Positions 34,314 to 42,856 of a stretch of DNA of 64,000 nt are shown here, in pieces. The notes under the pieces are model-generated. The model was not told the origin of the DNA and made no database searches. It saw only the letters and a list, made by a program, of their open reading frames with translations. Positions within the stretch are counted from its first letter, which is position 1, and each line of letters starts with the position of its first letter. Position numbers and translations under genes: made by a program. Origin of the DNA: Streptomyces sp. NRRL S-31 (GTDB lineage: Bacteria > Actinomycetota > Actinomycetes > Streptomycetales > Streptomycetaceae); contig NZ_JOCB01000032.1 of NCBI RefSeq assembly GCF_000718775.1, forward strand, positions 5,001-69,000, written 5' to 3'.

Positions 34314-35294
34314 ATGACATTCCAGCTCGACCACGCCTGGGTGTGGGACTTCTGGTTCGCCGATGACGGCGACACCTTCCATCTGTTCTACCTCCACGCT
34401 CCCAAGAGTCTGGGGGACCCGGAACTACGGCATCGTAACGCCCGGATCGGGCACGCCACCTCCGCCGACCTGGTCGACTGGCAGGACCACGGGCCGGTCC
34501 TCGGCCCCGGCGATCCTGGCTCTTTCGACGAGACCGCCACCTGGACGGGCAGCGTGCTCCGCGGACCCGACGGCGTCTGGTGGATGTTCTACACGGGAGC
34601 CCGCTTCCTCGCTGCCGGAGGCAACGTCGAAACCATCGGCGCGGCGACCTCCCCCGACCTGCACACCTGGACGAAGCGGCCCGGTCCGGTCGTCGAAGCG
34701 GACGGCCGCTGGTACGAGAAACTGGGGACCTCCAGCTGGCCGGAAGAGGCATGGCGCGATCCCTGGGTGTGCGCGGATCCGGCCGGTGACGGCTGGCACA
34801 TGCTCCTCACGGCCCGGGCCGGCCACGGCGCTGTCGACGACCGGGGCGTGATCGGGCACGCGACGTCACCTGATCTTCAGACGTGGACCGTCCGGCCACC
34901 GCTCAGCCGGGCGGGCGCCGGCTTCGCGCACCTGGAGGTTCCCCAGATCGCGACCGTCGACGGCCAGTCTGTACTGCTGTTGTCCTGCGACACTCCCCGG
35001 CTGTCCGCCGCTCGGCGCACGGCCGGTCAGGTCGGAGGTGTCTGGAGCGTTCCGGCCGAGGCTGTCCTGGGCCCGTACCCGGTAGAGGACGCCACGTTGG
35101 TCATCGAGGAGTCCCGCTACAGCGGGCGCCTCGTCGAGGACCGGAGCGGCAGGTCCGTGCTGCTCGCCTTCGACAACTCCACCACCGACGACGGCTTCGC
35201 CGGCTCGATATCCGACCCCCTCCCCGTGCGCTGGTCACCGGAGCGGCACGGCATCGTCCCCCTGGCCCTCCAGAACGAAGGCACCCAGAAATGA
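34314..35294 (+). CDS. Five-bladed beta-propeller glycoside hydrolase (GH32/43/68 type)
   Basis: A 326-residue protein without a signal peptide, so probably cytoplasmic. Repeated propeller strands include FQLDHAWVWDFWFADDGDTF with HLFYLHAP, GHATSADLVDWQDHGPVL, GSVLRGPDGVWWMFYTGA and WRDPWVCADPAGDGWHMLL, and GHATSPDLQTW near the end. The first-blade Asp (WDFWF), an Asp in WRDPW and a later Glu (HLEVPQ) fit the catalytic set of GH-J/GH-F clan fructosidases and arabinosidases. It would act on the sugar taken up by the ABC system. The stop overlaps the next start (ATGA). Confidence 0.78.
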   Translation: MTFQLDHAWVWDFWFADDGDTFHLFYLHAPKSLGDPELRHRNARIGHATSADLVDWQDHGPVLGPGDPGSFDETATWTGSVLRGPDGVWWMFYTGARFLAAGGNVETIGAATSPDLHTWTKRPGPVVEADGRWYEKLGTSSWPEEAWRDPWVCADPAGDGWHMLLTARAGHGAVDDRGVIGHATSPDLQTWTVRPPLSRAGAGFAHLEVPQIATVDGQSVLLLSCDTPRLSAARRTAGQVGGVWSVPAEAVLGPYPVEDATLVIEESRYSGRLVEDRSGRSVLLAFDNSTTDDGFAGSISDPLPVRWSPERHGIVPLALQNEGTQK

Positions 35295-36475
35295 GCACCC
35301 GCATCGAGGGCAGCACTGCCCCGGGCTTCGCGTCCCTCGCGGACGCCTTCTCCGCCGCCTTCACCGGTCGTGAGGCCATGGGCGCGGCGCTTTCCGTCCG
35401 GGTGGCCGGCGAGACAGTCGTCGACCTGTGGGGCGGAACCGCCGACTCCCGCGACCGCTCGCCCTGGACGAAGGACACCACGAGCGTCATCTTCTCCTGC
35501 ACCAAGGGCCTCGTCTCCATCCTCGCGGCGCGTCTCGTGCAGGACGGTCTCCTCGACTACCACACCCCCGTCGCGAGCTACTGGCCCGAGTTCGCCGCCG
35601 AAGGCAAAGAGAAGATCACGGTCGCCGATCTCCTCGCCCACCGGTCCGGGCTCTCCGCGCCGCGCGACCTCCTGTGCGTCGAGGACGTCATCGACTGGGA
35701 CGTCGTCACCAGCCGCCTGGCAGCCCAGAGACCGCTGTGGCCCATCGGCCAGGGCCACGCGTACCACGCCCTTACCCATGGCTGGCTCGCCGGTGAGGTC
35801 ATCCGCCGCATCACCGGTCAAACGGTCGGCCAGTACTTCGACGAACTCATCGCCACCCCGCTGCGGGCCGACGCGTGGATCGGTCTCCCCCACGGGGTCG
35901 CGCACCGGGTCGCCCATCTGCAGGTCGGTTCGAGCCTCACCGAACTCGTTGCGCAACAGGCGGCTGCGCGCGGTGCCGACGAGGTCGACTGGTCGGAGCG
36001 GGCCTTGACTCTCGGAAACGCGTTCCGGCCGGAGCTCGTCGACGCCACCGGCGGCTTCAACGATCCCCGGGTCCAAGCGGCGGAGCTGCCAGGAGCGGGC
36101 GGCATCGCGTCAGCCCGGGCGCTGGCCTCGATCTGGTCATCCACCGTGGTGGAGACCGACGGAGTGCGGCTTTTGCACGCCGACACGGTCGCCGATGCCA
36201 TTCGACCGCAGGCCGAAGGCACCCCGGTCTTCGGTGGACAACCTCCCTTCCCCCGGTGGGGCATGGGGTTCCAGCTCCCCTCCCTCGCCCGGGAATTCCT
36301 CGGGGCCGCCTCCTTCGGACACGACGGCGCCGGCGGACAGGTCGCCTTCGCCGATGCGACACACCAGGTTGGATTCGCGTTCCTGACCAACCTCATGGAA
36401 GCGGGTGACGACCGCCGCGCCACTGCGATCGTGGACGAACTCCGCCGCATCCTCCGCAAGTCGGCCCGCGTTTGA
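35291..36475 (+). CDS. Serine hydrolase / beta-lactamase-fold esterase
   Basis: A 394-residue class C beta-lactamase-related esterase (EstB/LovD-like). The nucleophile is in SCTKGLVSILAA (SxxK), the Tyr in GHAYHALTHGWLAGEV (YxN-like), and the glycine-rich strand in FGHDGAGGQVAFAD. No signal peptide is visible. Its start overlaps the glycosidase stop by four bases, so it is the last gene of the sugar operon and may remove an ester from the imported glycoside. The substrate is unknown. Confidence 0.85.
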   Translation: MSTRIEGSTAPGFASLADAFSAAFTGREAMGAALSVRVAGETVVDLWGGTADSRDRSPWTKDTTSVIFSCTKGLVSILAARLVQDGLLDYHTPVASYWPEFAAEGKEKITVADLLAHRSGLSAPRDLLCVEDVIDWDVVTSRLAAQRPLWPIGQGHAYHALTHGWLAGEVIRRITGQTVGQYFDELIATPLRADAWIGLPHGVAHRVAHLQVGSSLTELVAQQAAARGADEVDWSERALTLGNAFRPELVDATGGFNDPRVQAAELPGAGGIASARALASIWSSTVVETDGVRLLHADTVADAIRPQAEGTPVFGGQPPFPRWGMGFQLPSLAREFLGAASFGHDGAGGQVAFADATHQVGFAFLTNLMEAGDDRRATAIVDELRRILRKSARV

Positions 36476-37198
36476 ATGTGCAGTGGCCGAGCCTGCCCGC
36501 GTCGGCGCACCGCTCGCCACCGCCGTGCTCGCGGCGGGGACCGCGCTCGGCTGCTGCCAAGCGGCCCGGCGCCTCGGCGGAGACGACGCCGAGGCACCGG
36601 TCCGCCAGGTGGAACTGGGTTTCCAGATGCTGCTCAGGACCACCGGCTCCGACTCGCACCGCCGCCCCGAGCCGTTGTGGTGGGGAATCGGAGGGACCGC
36701 GCCCCGGGCTCCGCTGAAAGAAGGAAGGCGGTGGGGGTCGACCGCCACGTTGCCAGCAACGGCACCAGGTGACGCGATCCTTCCTGTCTGGCACTTCGGT
36801 GGCGCAGACCCCCTCGCCATCGCCGGCCGCGACCTGTAGTCCGTGCGGAGGGACGGCCTTCCGAAGACGGTCGCCGCCAACCACTCACCGCATTCGCGCC
36901 CCGGTGGCCCGGTCGGCCGTGGAGTCCGGCATCACGGCCTTCCTGGCCGGCGCCGCCGAACGGCTCGCCGAATCGCCCGCGTGAACGACCTCCACCGCCC
37001 CCGCCGCCCCACCGTGGTCCGGCCTGCGCACCGTATCGACGGTGCGCAGGCACACTCCCTGCGGCAATGACCGCCCGTCCGCGCCGTGGTACGAACAACT
37101 GGAGCAGGAACTGGTCATGTTGAACACTCTCGTCGACCGGGGCGGAGTTGGCCCAGGGCAGAGCGGATTTTCCCGCAGTGCGCGAACACGTCATGGCC
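36476..37198. other. Gap with no recognised gene
   Basis: A plus-strand frame beginning at 36483 and running to 36839 is hydrophobic at the start (LATAVLAAGTALGCC) and then low-complexity; I match it to nothing. A short frame ending at 36984 is equally unclear. No RNA or repeat is evident. Probably decayed sequence between the sugar operon and an IS fragment. Confidence 0.4.
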
Positions 37199-37545
37199 GC
37201 CCTACGAGTCCCCAGAGCGATCGGACGCCCCCGCACCCGCCCCACCGTCGTCCTCGAAGACCGCGCCTACTCGTCCAAGTCGATCCGTGAACACCTGCGC
37301 GGGCGCGGCATCCAGGCGGTGATCCCGCAGCCGGCCGACCAGATCGCCAACCGGAAGCGGCGAGGCCGCGATGGCGGTCGCCCACCTCGCTTCGACCGCC
37401 AGGCATACCGGCAACGCAACGCCGTCGAGCGGGCGACCAACCGCTCGAAGAACCGGCGTGGCTTGGCCACCGTTACGAGAAGACCGCAGTGTTCTTCCAG
37501 GCAGGACTTCACATGGCAGCGATCTTCATGTGGACCGACCGATGA
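37199..37545 (+). pseudogene. C-terminal fragment of an IS5-family transposase, frameshifted
   Basis: IGRPRTRPTVVLEDRAYSSK, GIQAVIPQPADQIANRKRRG and RFDRQAYRQRNAVERATNRS are the C-terminal third of an IS5/IS427-type transposase, including the late catalytic Glu (NAVER). After RGLAT one base is missing and the end (RYEKTAVFFQAGLHMAAIFM) is in another frame to a TGA at 37543-37545. The N-terminal two thirds are absent. It may be related to, but is not shown to be the other half of, the fragment at 7922-8040. Confidence 0.78.
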
Positions 37546-38100
37546 TCCAAGGGAGACGCCCATGGCGCGGGGTGGCTTGACCGGAGTCCGGACAGGTCCG
37601 TTGGGCCGGGTCCGCCGGGCGGGCGGGGGCCGGAGGAAGGCAGCCGAGCTCGATCCGGGGCTGCGGCCCGCGCTGCTGACGCTGGTCGAACCCGGCGAGC
37701 GGGGTGATCCGATGTCGCCACTGCGCTGGACGACGAAGTCGACCCGGAACCTGGCACCTGACCTGACCTGACTTGACCTGACCTGGCTGGGCCACCGGGT
37801 CTCGGCCGACACGAGGCCAAGAAGCGCACCGGCCGCACCGCCCCCGGATCGTATCGGGCGGTTGGCCATTCCCGTGGGCTCCGGTTGATGGCTACGGTGA
37901 GTAACCATGTAGGGAAGCCGCCGGGGGATGGTTCAGTGTGCTGGGAGCCAGGTCGGCCGGGCACCCGGTCGGCACGCCACGTGTCCCGTGCTGATTCACG
38001 GCGAGTTTGCCGAGGTACCGGCGGCTTCCGATCCGCTGCATCGGGTCGGACCCGGTGGACATGCCCTTGATCTGGCTGGAGACCGGCTGAATGACATTTT
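37546..38100. other. Gap with no recognised gene
   Basis: Contains a short pentamer repeat (37756-37785). Several long open frames exist on both strands but all are GC-driven and match nothing. No RNA gene seen. Confidence 0.4.
37756..37785. repeat. Six tandem copies of ACCTG
   Basis: ACCTG is repeated six times, the fourth as ACTTG. A simple microsatellite just right of the IS5 fragment. Confidence 0.8.
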
Positions 38101-38376
38101 TCAGCGCTTGCTGGCGTTCCCGACCACGAGATCGTTGATCTGCCGGTGCTCTTCCTCGACCCGGGCGGTCAGTTCCTCGCCGTCCGGGACCGAGGCCCGT
38201 ACGGCGGGCCACAGCACCGTCTCCTCTGTGAGGGCGTGGTTGAAGAGGGTCGGGTACTGGTCCATCAGCCGGTCCATCTCCTGGTGCTCATGGCGTTGCC
38301 GCACCAGGATGCTGCTGCCTGCACCGAGCTCCTCGACGGTCTGTTCCTTGATGGTCTTCGACGTGGCCGCTCCCAT
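38101..38376 (-). CDS. Hemerythrin HHE-domain protein, shortened
   Basis: A 91-residue protein whose sequence RQRHEHQEMDRLMDQ, LFNHALTEETVLWPAV and ARVEEEHRQINDLVV carries the first HHE metal-binding motifs of bacterial hemerythrins. The usual family length is 150-200; the second half with the later HxxxE ligands is missing after NASKR. Either a truncated gene or a short variant. ATG 38376 has no strong ribosome site. Confidence 0.6.
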   Translation of the reverse strand: MGAATSKTIKEQTVEELGAGSSILVRQRHEHQEMDRLMDQYPTLFNHALTEETVLWPAVRASVPDGEELTARVEEEHRQINDLVVGNASKR

Positions 38377-38846
38377 GCGTGTTCCGAGCCGGGTCGTGCC
38401 GTCTGCCGGGGCGGTACAACGCGGAACGACGTCCGTGCCCGGTTGCCCGGGTGCGAGCGTTCAGGAGGGGCAGGACAAGGGACTCATCGGCCGCAGGTTC
38501 AAGCGATGAGCCGTCATCGAGACTCCCACGGAATTGGCCGATTCGGACATCGCGGGGAGCTACCGCGGTACCCGGGACGGCGGAGACCGATCCGCGGAGG
38601 GAAACGGTCTCGCAGACCGACGATCGACTACTTGCCTTCGACACCAGCGACCTGGAGGACCGGGACGAGGACCGCGGGCGAGCCGCCCTCGGCGGAAGGC
38701 ACGGCGCCCTGTACCGCAACGGCCGCGTTTCACAGACAGACCTACCACCTCCCCCCGCGGCCCGGACTGACCCGCCGGTGACGCCCGGCTCCGCGCTGAT
38801 CCATCGCTCACATGCCGGCAGGCCCGGCAACCCGAGGAGACCACAG
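38377..38846. other. Gap with no recognised gene
   Basis: Upstream of the hemerythrin-like gene and of the ORF at 38847. Long GC-driven frames overlap here on both strands but none has recognisable features. Probably holds the two promoters. Confidence 0.4.
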
Positions 38847-39392
38847 ATGAACACCCTTCCGAATTCCGGCGTCGCCCAGCGCCGCCCCACCGGACGAAGC
38901 GCCGACACGAAGCTGCTCGGCATCTATCTCAACGACCACCTCGCCGGGGCCGCCGCCGGCACCGCACGCGTCACCCGCCTGGTGCGCACCGCCCGCGGTT
39001 CCGCGCTCGGCCGTGCGATCGAGCCGGTAGCGGCCGAGATCGCCGAGGACCGGAAGGCGCTGTTGGACATCATGCGAGACCTTGGCATCCCCGTGCGGCG
39101 CTACAAGGTGTGCGCGGGCTGGGCGGGCGAGAGGCTGGGGCGGCTGAAGCCCAACGGGCACCTGGTACGCCCCTCCCCGCTCGGCACCGTACTGGACCTC
39201 GAAGCCCTGCGGCTGGGGGTCGAGGGGAAGGCGGCCGGCTGGCAGACCCTGCGCCTGCTCAGCGCGATCGACGAGCGCCTGGACCGGCACCGGCTCGACA
39301 CGCTGCTCGAACGAGCCCGGCAGCAGCAGGAGAGGATCGAGGAGTGGCGCGTCCGCCAGGCCGAGGAGGCGCTGGCCACCACAGCCGGGTGA
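38847..39392 (+). CDS. Conserved-looking helical protein of unknown function
   Basis: A 181-residue protein, almost all helix. After a short polar leader, TKLLGIYLNDHLAGAAAGTA and AEIAEDRKALLDIMRDLGIP suggest a four-helix bundle like those of ferritin-like or DUF892-type proteins, but no metal ligands are clear. The C-terminal 25 residues are charged coiled coil (ERARQQQERIEEWRVRQAEE). ATG 38847 follows GAGGAGACC. Convergent with a small gene at 39397. I cannot name the family. Confidence 0.7.
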   Translation: MNTLPNSGVAQRRPTGRSADTKLLGIYLNDHLAGAAAGTARVTRLVRTARGSALGRAIEPVAAEIAEDRKALLDIMRDLGIPVRRYKVCAGWAGERLGRLKPNGHLVRPSPLGTVLDLEALRLGVEGKAAGWQTLRLLSAIDERLDRHRLDTLLERARQQQERIEEWRVRQAEEALATTAG

Positions 39393-39396
39393 GCTC

Positions 39397-39567
39397 CTAC
39401 GCCAGGCGCGCCGCAGCCCGCCAGGCGGGGTCGTCCGGGGGATGTGTGACCATGCGTGTCCGGAACGTCACGGGCGGGGCGCAGAAGACGACGTACACCG
39501 GGCGCAAGCCGTCGGCGCGTGCGAGCAACTCGGCACCGTCGTAGACGCTGATCACGGCGGCACTCAT
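39397..39567 (-). CDS. Small protein of unknown function
   Basis: A 56-residue frame starting MSAAVISVYDGAELLARADG and ending in an Ala-rich helix. Coding-like third positions, ATG at 39567, only a weak GGTGGCAGC site. Convergent with the preceding gene, 4 bases apart. I do not recognise it. Confidence 0.45.
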   Translation of the reverse strand: MSAAVISVYDGAELLARADGLRPVYVVFCAPPVTFRTRMVTHPPDDPAWRAAARLA

Positions 39568-39610
39568 GCTGCCACCGCGATGACGGCGGCCCTCATGCTG
39601 ACACCGCCCC

Positions 39611-39815
39611 GGCGACCACGGCCGGCGGCTCCTCGTGCTCGGTGCCGACCGGGAACGGATGACAGCCGAGACCACCGCCGAGGAGTGGGCACGAGCCCAA
39701 CCGCCCGGCGATCCGCTCAACATCGTGGCCATCGAGTGCCGCCGGGCTGCGGATGCCCTCCGGAAAGGCGCGGTACCGGGGTTGCCCGACGAAGCGTACG
39801 AGCACGACGGAACCG
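39611..39815 (+). pseudogene. Fragment of a CbiE/CobL-type precorrin methyltransferase
   Basis: GDHGRRLLVLGADRERMTAE, EEWARAQPPGDPLNIVAIEC and PGLPDEAYEHDG are characteristic of the C-terminal part of CbiE (precorrin-6Y/7 C5-methyltransferase), especially DPLNxVAxEC and GLPDxAxEHDG. The start and end of the gene are missing; at 39811 it runs into a CobN fragment. A deletion scar of a cobalamin locus. Confidence 0.65.
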
Positions 39816-39977
39816 GGAGTTCCTTCAGCAGGCCAACCCGTGGGGCTGCACGGCATCGCCGAACGGCTCCTGGAAGCCGAGTCGCGGGGGATGTGGGCCG
39901 AGCCTGACCCGGCGGTACTCGAGGAACTGCGACGGGTGTACCTGGAGACCGAGGGTGACCTCGAAGGGGAAGCGTAG
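39811..39977 (+). pseudogene. C-terminal fragment of cobaltochelatase CobN
   Basis: REFLQQANPWG, then in another frame LHGIAERLLEAESRGMWAEP and LEELRRVYLETEGDLEG, match the last 45-50 residues of CobN. The frame changes after ANPWG, and no more of the 1,200-residue enzyme is present. Fused directly to the CbiE fragment. Confidence 0.7.
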
Positions 39978-40026
39978 GGGTCGTGTTGCGGGCTCGTCGC
40001 GATGACGACGGCACCGGGGAGCTGCG

Positions 40027-41295
40027 CTACCGCGCGGGGCGCATCTCGGCCGCCGGGTTCTCGTCCGGGTGCCGAGCCGCCTGACGCCGGTCCAGCAACG
40101 TCAGTACGGGAGCCGTCATCACCGTGGTGACCAGGGCGACGACGACCAGGACGCCGAAGAGGGCCGGCGAGGCGATGCCCGCGCTGAGGCCGACGTTGAT
40201 GGCGATGAGCTGCATCAGGCCGCGCGCGTTCATCAGCGCGCCCACCCGCAGGGCGATCTCCGGCGGCTCGCCCACCATGCGGGCCACCGCCCAGCAGGCG
40301 CCGAACTTGCCGATGATCGCCACCGCCACACAGGCGACGGTGAACAGGATCAGACCGCTGCCGGACAGCAGGGTGAAGTCCGTGTTGAGTCCCGAGTAGG
40401 TGAAGAACAGCGGCAGGAACACGATGCGGCTGATCGGTGCGATGGCCGCCACGGCGCGGGTCACCACCGGGTCGCGGGGGAAGACCGCGCCGAGGCTGAA
40501 GGCGCCGAACACGGCGTACAGGCCGATGCGGTCGGTGTACCAGGCGGCGAGGAACAGCAGGAGCACGGTGACCAGCAGCATGTGCTCCTCGGTGAGCCGT
40601 CGCGCCCGCTCCAGAAACCTGGCCCGGACGCGGAGGAAGACGCCGAGGAACACGGCGAGCCCGATCGCGCCGCCCACGGCCAGCAGGAAGGTGTCCGCGT
40701 CGCCGCCCGCCATGCTCAGCACCATCGCCAGCAGCACCCATGCCACGGCGTCGTCCAGCGCACCGGAGGCCAGCGCGACCGAGCCGAAACGGGTGTCGGC
40801 CAGGCCGCGTTCGGTGATGATCCGGGCCAGCATCGGGAACGCGGTGACGGCCACGGTGACCCCGACGAACAGCGCGCCCACCGTGGGCGAGACACCGTCC
40901 GGGTAGAGGTCCACCGCATCGTGCGCCACCCAGGCCAGCCCGGAGCCGAGCAGGAGGGGCACCACGATGCCGGCCGCCGAGACGGGCACCGCCGTGCGGC
41001 CCACCGACCGCAGCCGGTCGGTCCGGAACTCGTAGCCGGACAGGAACATGAAGACGACGAGACCGACCTGCCCGGCCACGTACAGCACGGGTCGCAGATC
41101 GTCCGGGAAGAGGGATTTCTCCAGGCCGGGGGAGAGGAGGCCGAGAACGGACGGCCCGAGGGCCACCCCGGCGACCATCTCCCCGACGACGGGTGGCTGG
41201 CCGAGGCGGCGCAGGAGCAGACCGACGAGACGGCAGACGGTGAGGATGACGGCCACGGCCAGGAAGAACGCCGGGCCCAACTCGGTGGTGGACAA
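40027..41295 (-). CDS. CPA2-type Na+(K+)/H+ antiporter
   Basis: A membrane cation/proton exchanger of 422 residues with about 12 helices. VGLLLRRLGQPPVVGEMVAG then VALGPSVLG is the usual CPA2 start; the ion-binding Asp pair lies in LASGALDDAVAWVLLAMVLS; AFPMLARIITERGL and ALMNARGLMQLIAINVGLSA follow. A TTG at 41295 is preferred as start because AGGAG stands 7 bases before it; a GTG at 41328 is an alternative. No C-terminal TrkA domain. Not obviously linked to its neighbours. Confidence 0.85.
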   Translation of the reverse strand: MSTTELGPAFFLAVAVILTVCRLVGLLLRRLGQPPVVGEMVAGVALGPSVLGLLSPGLEKSLFPDDLRPVLYVAGQVGLVVFMFLSGYEFRTDRLRSVGRTAVPVSAAGIVVPLLLGSGLAWVAHDAVDLYPDGVSPTVGALFVGVTVAVTAFPMLARIITERGLADTRFGSVALASGALDDAVAWVLLAMVLSMAGGDADTFLLAVGGAIGLAVFLGVFLRVRARFLERARRLTEEHMLLVTVLLLFLAAWYTDRIGLYAVFGAFSLGAVFPRDPVVTRAVAAIAPISRIVFLPLFFTYSGLNTDFTLLSGSGLILFTVACVAVAIIGKFGACWAVARMVGEPPEIALRVGALMNARGLMQLIAINVGLSAGIASPALFGVLVVVALVTTVMTAPVLTLLDRRQAARHPDENPAAEMRPAR

Positions 41296-41395
41296 AGATG
41301 ACTCCTGGGGGAGGAGACCTATGGAGACCCATGGAGACCCATGGCGGCCCGTGCGGGCCTGGGGACGTCCACGAGGGTCTGCGGGGATGACGCCT

Positions 41396-42856
41396 TCACG
41401 CCCTCCGGCCCGGGTACGGGCAGGCCGTCGCGCCGTGCTCCCGTCCCGCGCCGGTGCCCGGCGCACCGCGGCCGGCGCCCAGCGCGCGGCCCTCGGTGTC
41501 GTACCGGGCGAAGTACGTCGTGGCGGGCCTGGTGCGGCGGGCGTCCAGCACCATCCAGGTGCCGAGGACCAGTTGCAGCAGGCTGCGCCCGACGTCCTCG
41601 GCCCGGTCGCGAACGGCCAGCGCCGTGCGCAGCGCGAGCCTGGTGGCCCGGGAGGCGGGCCGCTCGCGGGGCAGCAGCAGACAGGGGGCGCGGTGGGGGA
41701 TGGAACGGGTGTGCCCGACCGGTGAGTCGAGCACGTAGAGGGCCAGCACCTCCCGGGTCGCGGCGCGCATCACGATCGGTGCGAGGCGCCAGGCGGGACA
41801 GGGCCGGTTGGCGGCGACGCCGAAGGGGATGTGGTGGGCGTTCTTCACGGACAGCGTCGCCCAGCGCTCCGGATCGAAGCGCTCGGGATCGGTGTGACCG
41901 GTGGCGTGGTAGTCGGGGTAGCTGAAGGTGAGGACGGAGCCCGCCGGGATCGTGGGCAGGCCGTCGAGCGCGATGTCGGCGGTGGTGATGCGATGCGCCA
42001 CCCCGAACAGCGGGAACACCCGGAGCGTCTCGTTCATGACGTGCGACAAGTAGCGGTCGTCGTCGGTCGTGTCCGCCACCCTCCGCTGTACGTCCGGGTG
42101 CTGGGCCAGGGCCAGCAGGAGATGGGCCATCGCTTCGGACATCTGGACCACGGCGGTGTTGAAGAAGGTGCCTTGCAGATAGAACGCCTGCTGGCGGCGG
42201 GTCAGACAGCCGGGCAGTTCGTGCGGCACGTCACCGGCGGCCAGCCGGCGCAGCAGATAGCGGGTCAGCCGGTTCCTGCGGCGCATGTGCCGCAGCCGGG
42301 TGCACTTGAGGGCGTCGACCACGTCGGTGGCGTTGCCGACGATCAGCCGCCTGGCCTCGGCCGGGCAGGGCTCCCGGAAGACCAGTTCGTAGAAGAACTC
42401 GGCCCACACCGGCATCATCAGGTCGCGTAGCCGCACGGACCGGATCCGACCGGTGTCCGCCGTCTCAAGGATGCGCCGGGTGGCCCTCGCCGCGGCGGCG
42501 TACAGCTCGTCCGACGGGCCGGACAGGATGGCGAGCGTCCGCCGGGCCACCTCGTCGTAGCGGGGACCGGCCTCCAGATGCTCCTGGTGGACATCGGCGC
42601 CGGGCGCGAGCCAGTACCAGAACAGGTCGGACAGTGCCGCGCCCTTGCTGCGGCCCCCGGCGGCGGGGTGGCCGTAGACCTCCTGGAAGCGGTCGGCGCC
42701 GAAGACGGCGCCGGGCAGCGGTATGCCCTCGTCGCCGTTGACGCGGGCGAAGACCTTCATCCGCAGGGCGACGACCCGGCCGGGCAGCCAGGCGGGCAGG
42801 GACAGCAGCAGTGCGCCGCCCAGCGCCGTCGCCGCCGTCGTCCTCCGGCTCACCAT
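41396..42856 (-). CDS. Cytochrome P450 with atypical motifs
   Basis: A 486-residue P450. It starts with a hydrophobic segment (TALGGALLLSLPAWLPGRVV), unusual for a soluble bacterial P450. The K-helix ExxR is in NETLRVFPLFGVAHRI, and PERFDPERW is present. The heme loop reads PFGVAANRPCPAWRLAP, where Cys is kept but the usual FGxGxHxCxG is not. The I-helix has GTFFNTAVVQMSEAM in place of AGxxT. The C-terminal tail of about 80 residues is extra. Its ATG overlaps the stop of the FMN-oxidase gene (ATGGTGA), so the two are co-translated. Confidence 0.82.
   Translation of the reverse strand: MVSRRTTAATALGGALLLSLPAWLPGRVVALRMKVFARVNGDEGIPLPGAVFGADRFQEVYGHPAAGGRSKGAALSDLFWYWLAPGADVHQEHLEAGPRYDEVARRTLAILSGPSDELYAAAARATRRILETADTGRIRSVRLRDLMMPVWAEFFYELVFREPCPAEARRLIVGNATDVVDALKCTRLRHMRRRNRLTRYLLRRLAAGDVPHELPGCLTRRQQAFYLQGTFFNTAVVQMSEAMAHLLLALAQHPDVQRRVADTTDDDRYLSHVMNETLRVFPLFGVAHRITTADIALDGLPTIPAGSVLTFSYPDYHATGHTDPERFDPERWATLSVKNAHHIPFGVAANRPCPAWRLAPIVMRAATREVLALYVLDSPVGHTRSIPHRAPCLLLPRERPASRATRLALRTALAVRDRAEDVGRSLLQLVLGTWMVLDARRTRPATTYFARYDTEGRALGAGRGAPGTGAGREHGATACPYPGRRA

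Noticed and set aside
36483..36839. Plus-strand frame with a hydrophobic start
   Set aside because: No family, no ribosome site, and becomes low-complexity after 40 codons.
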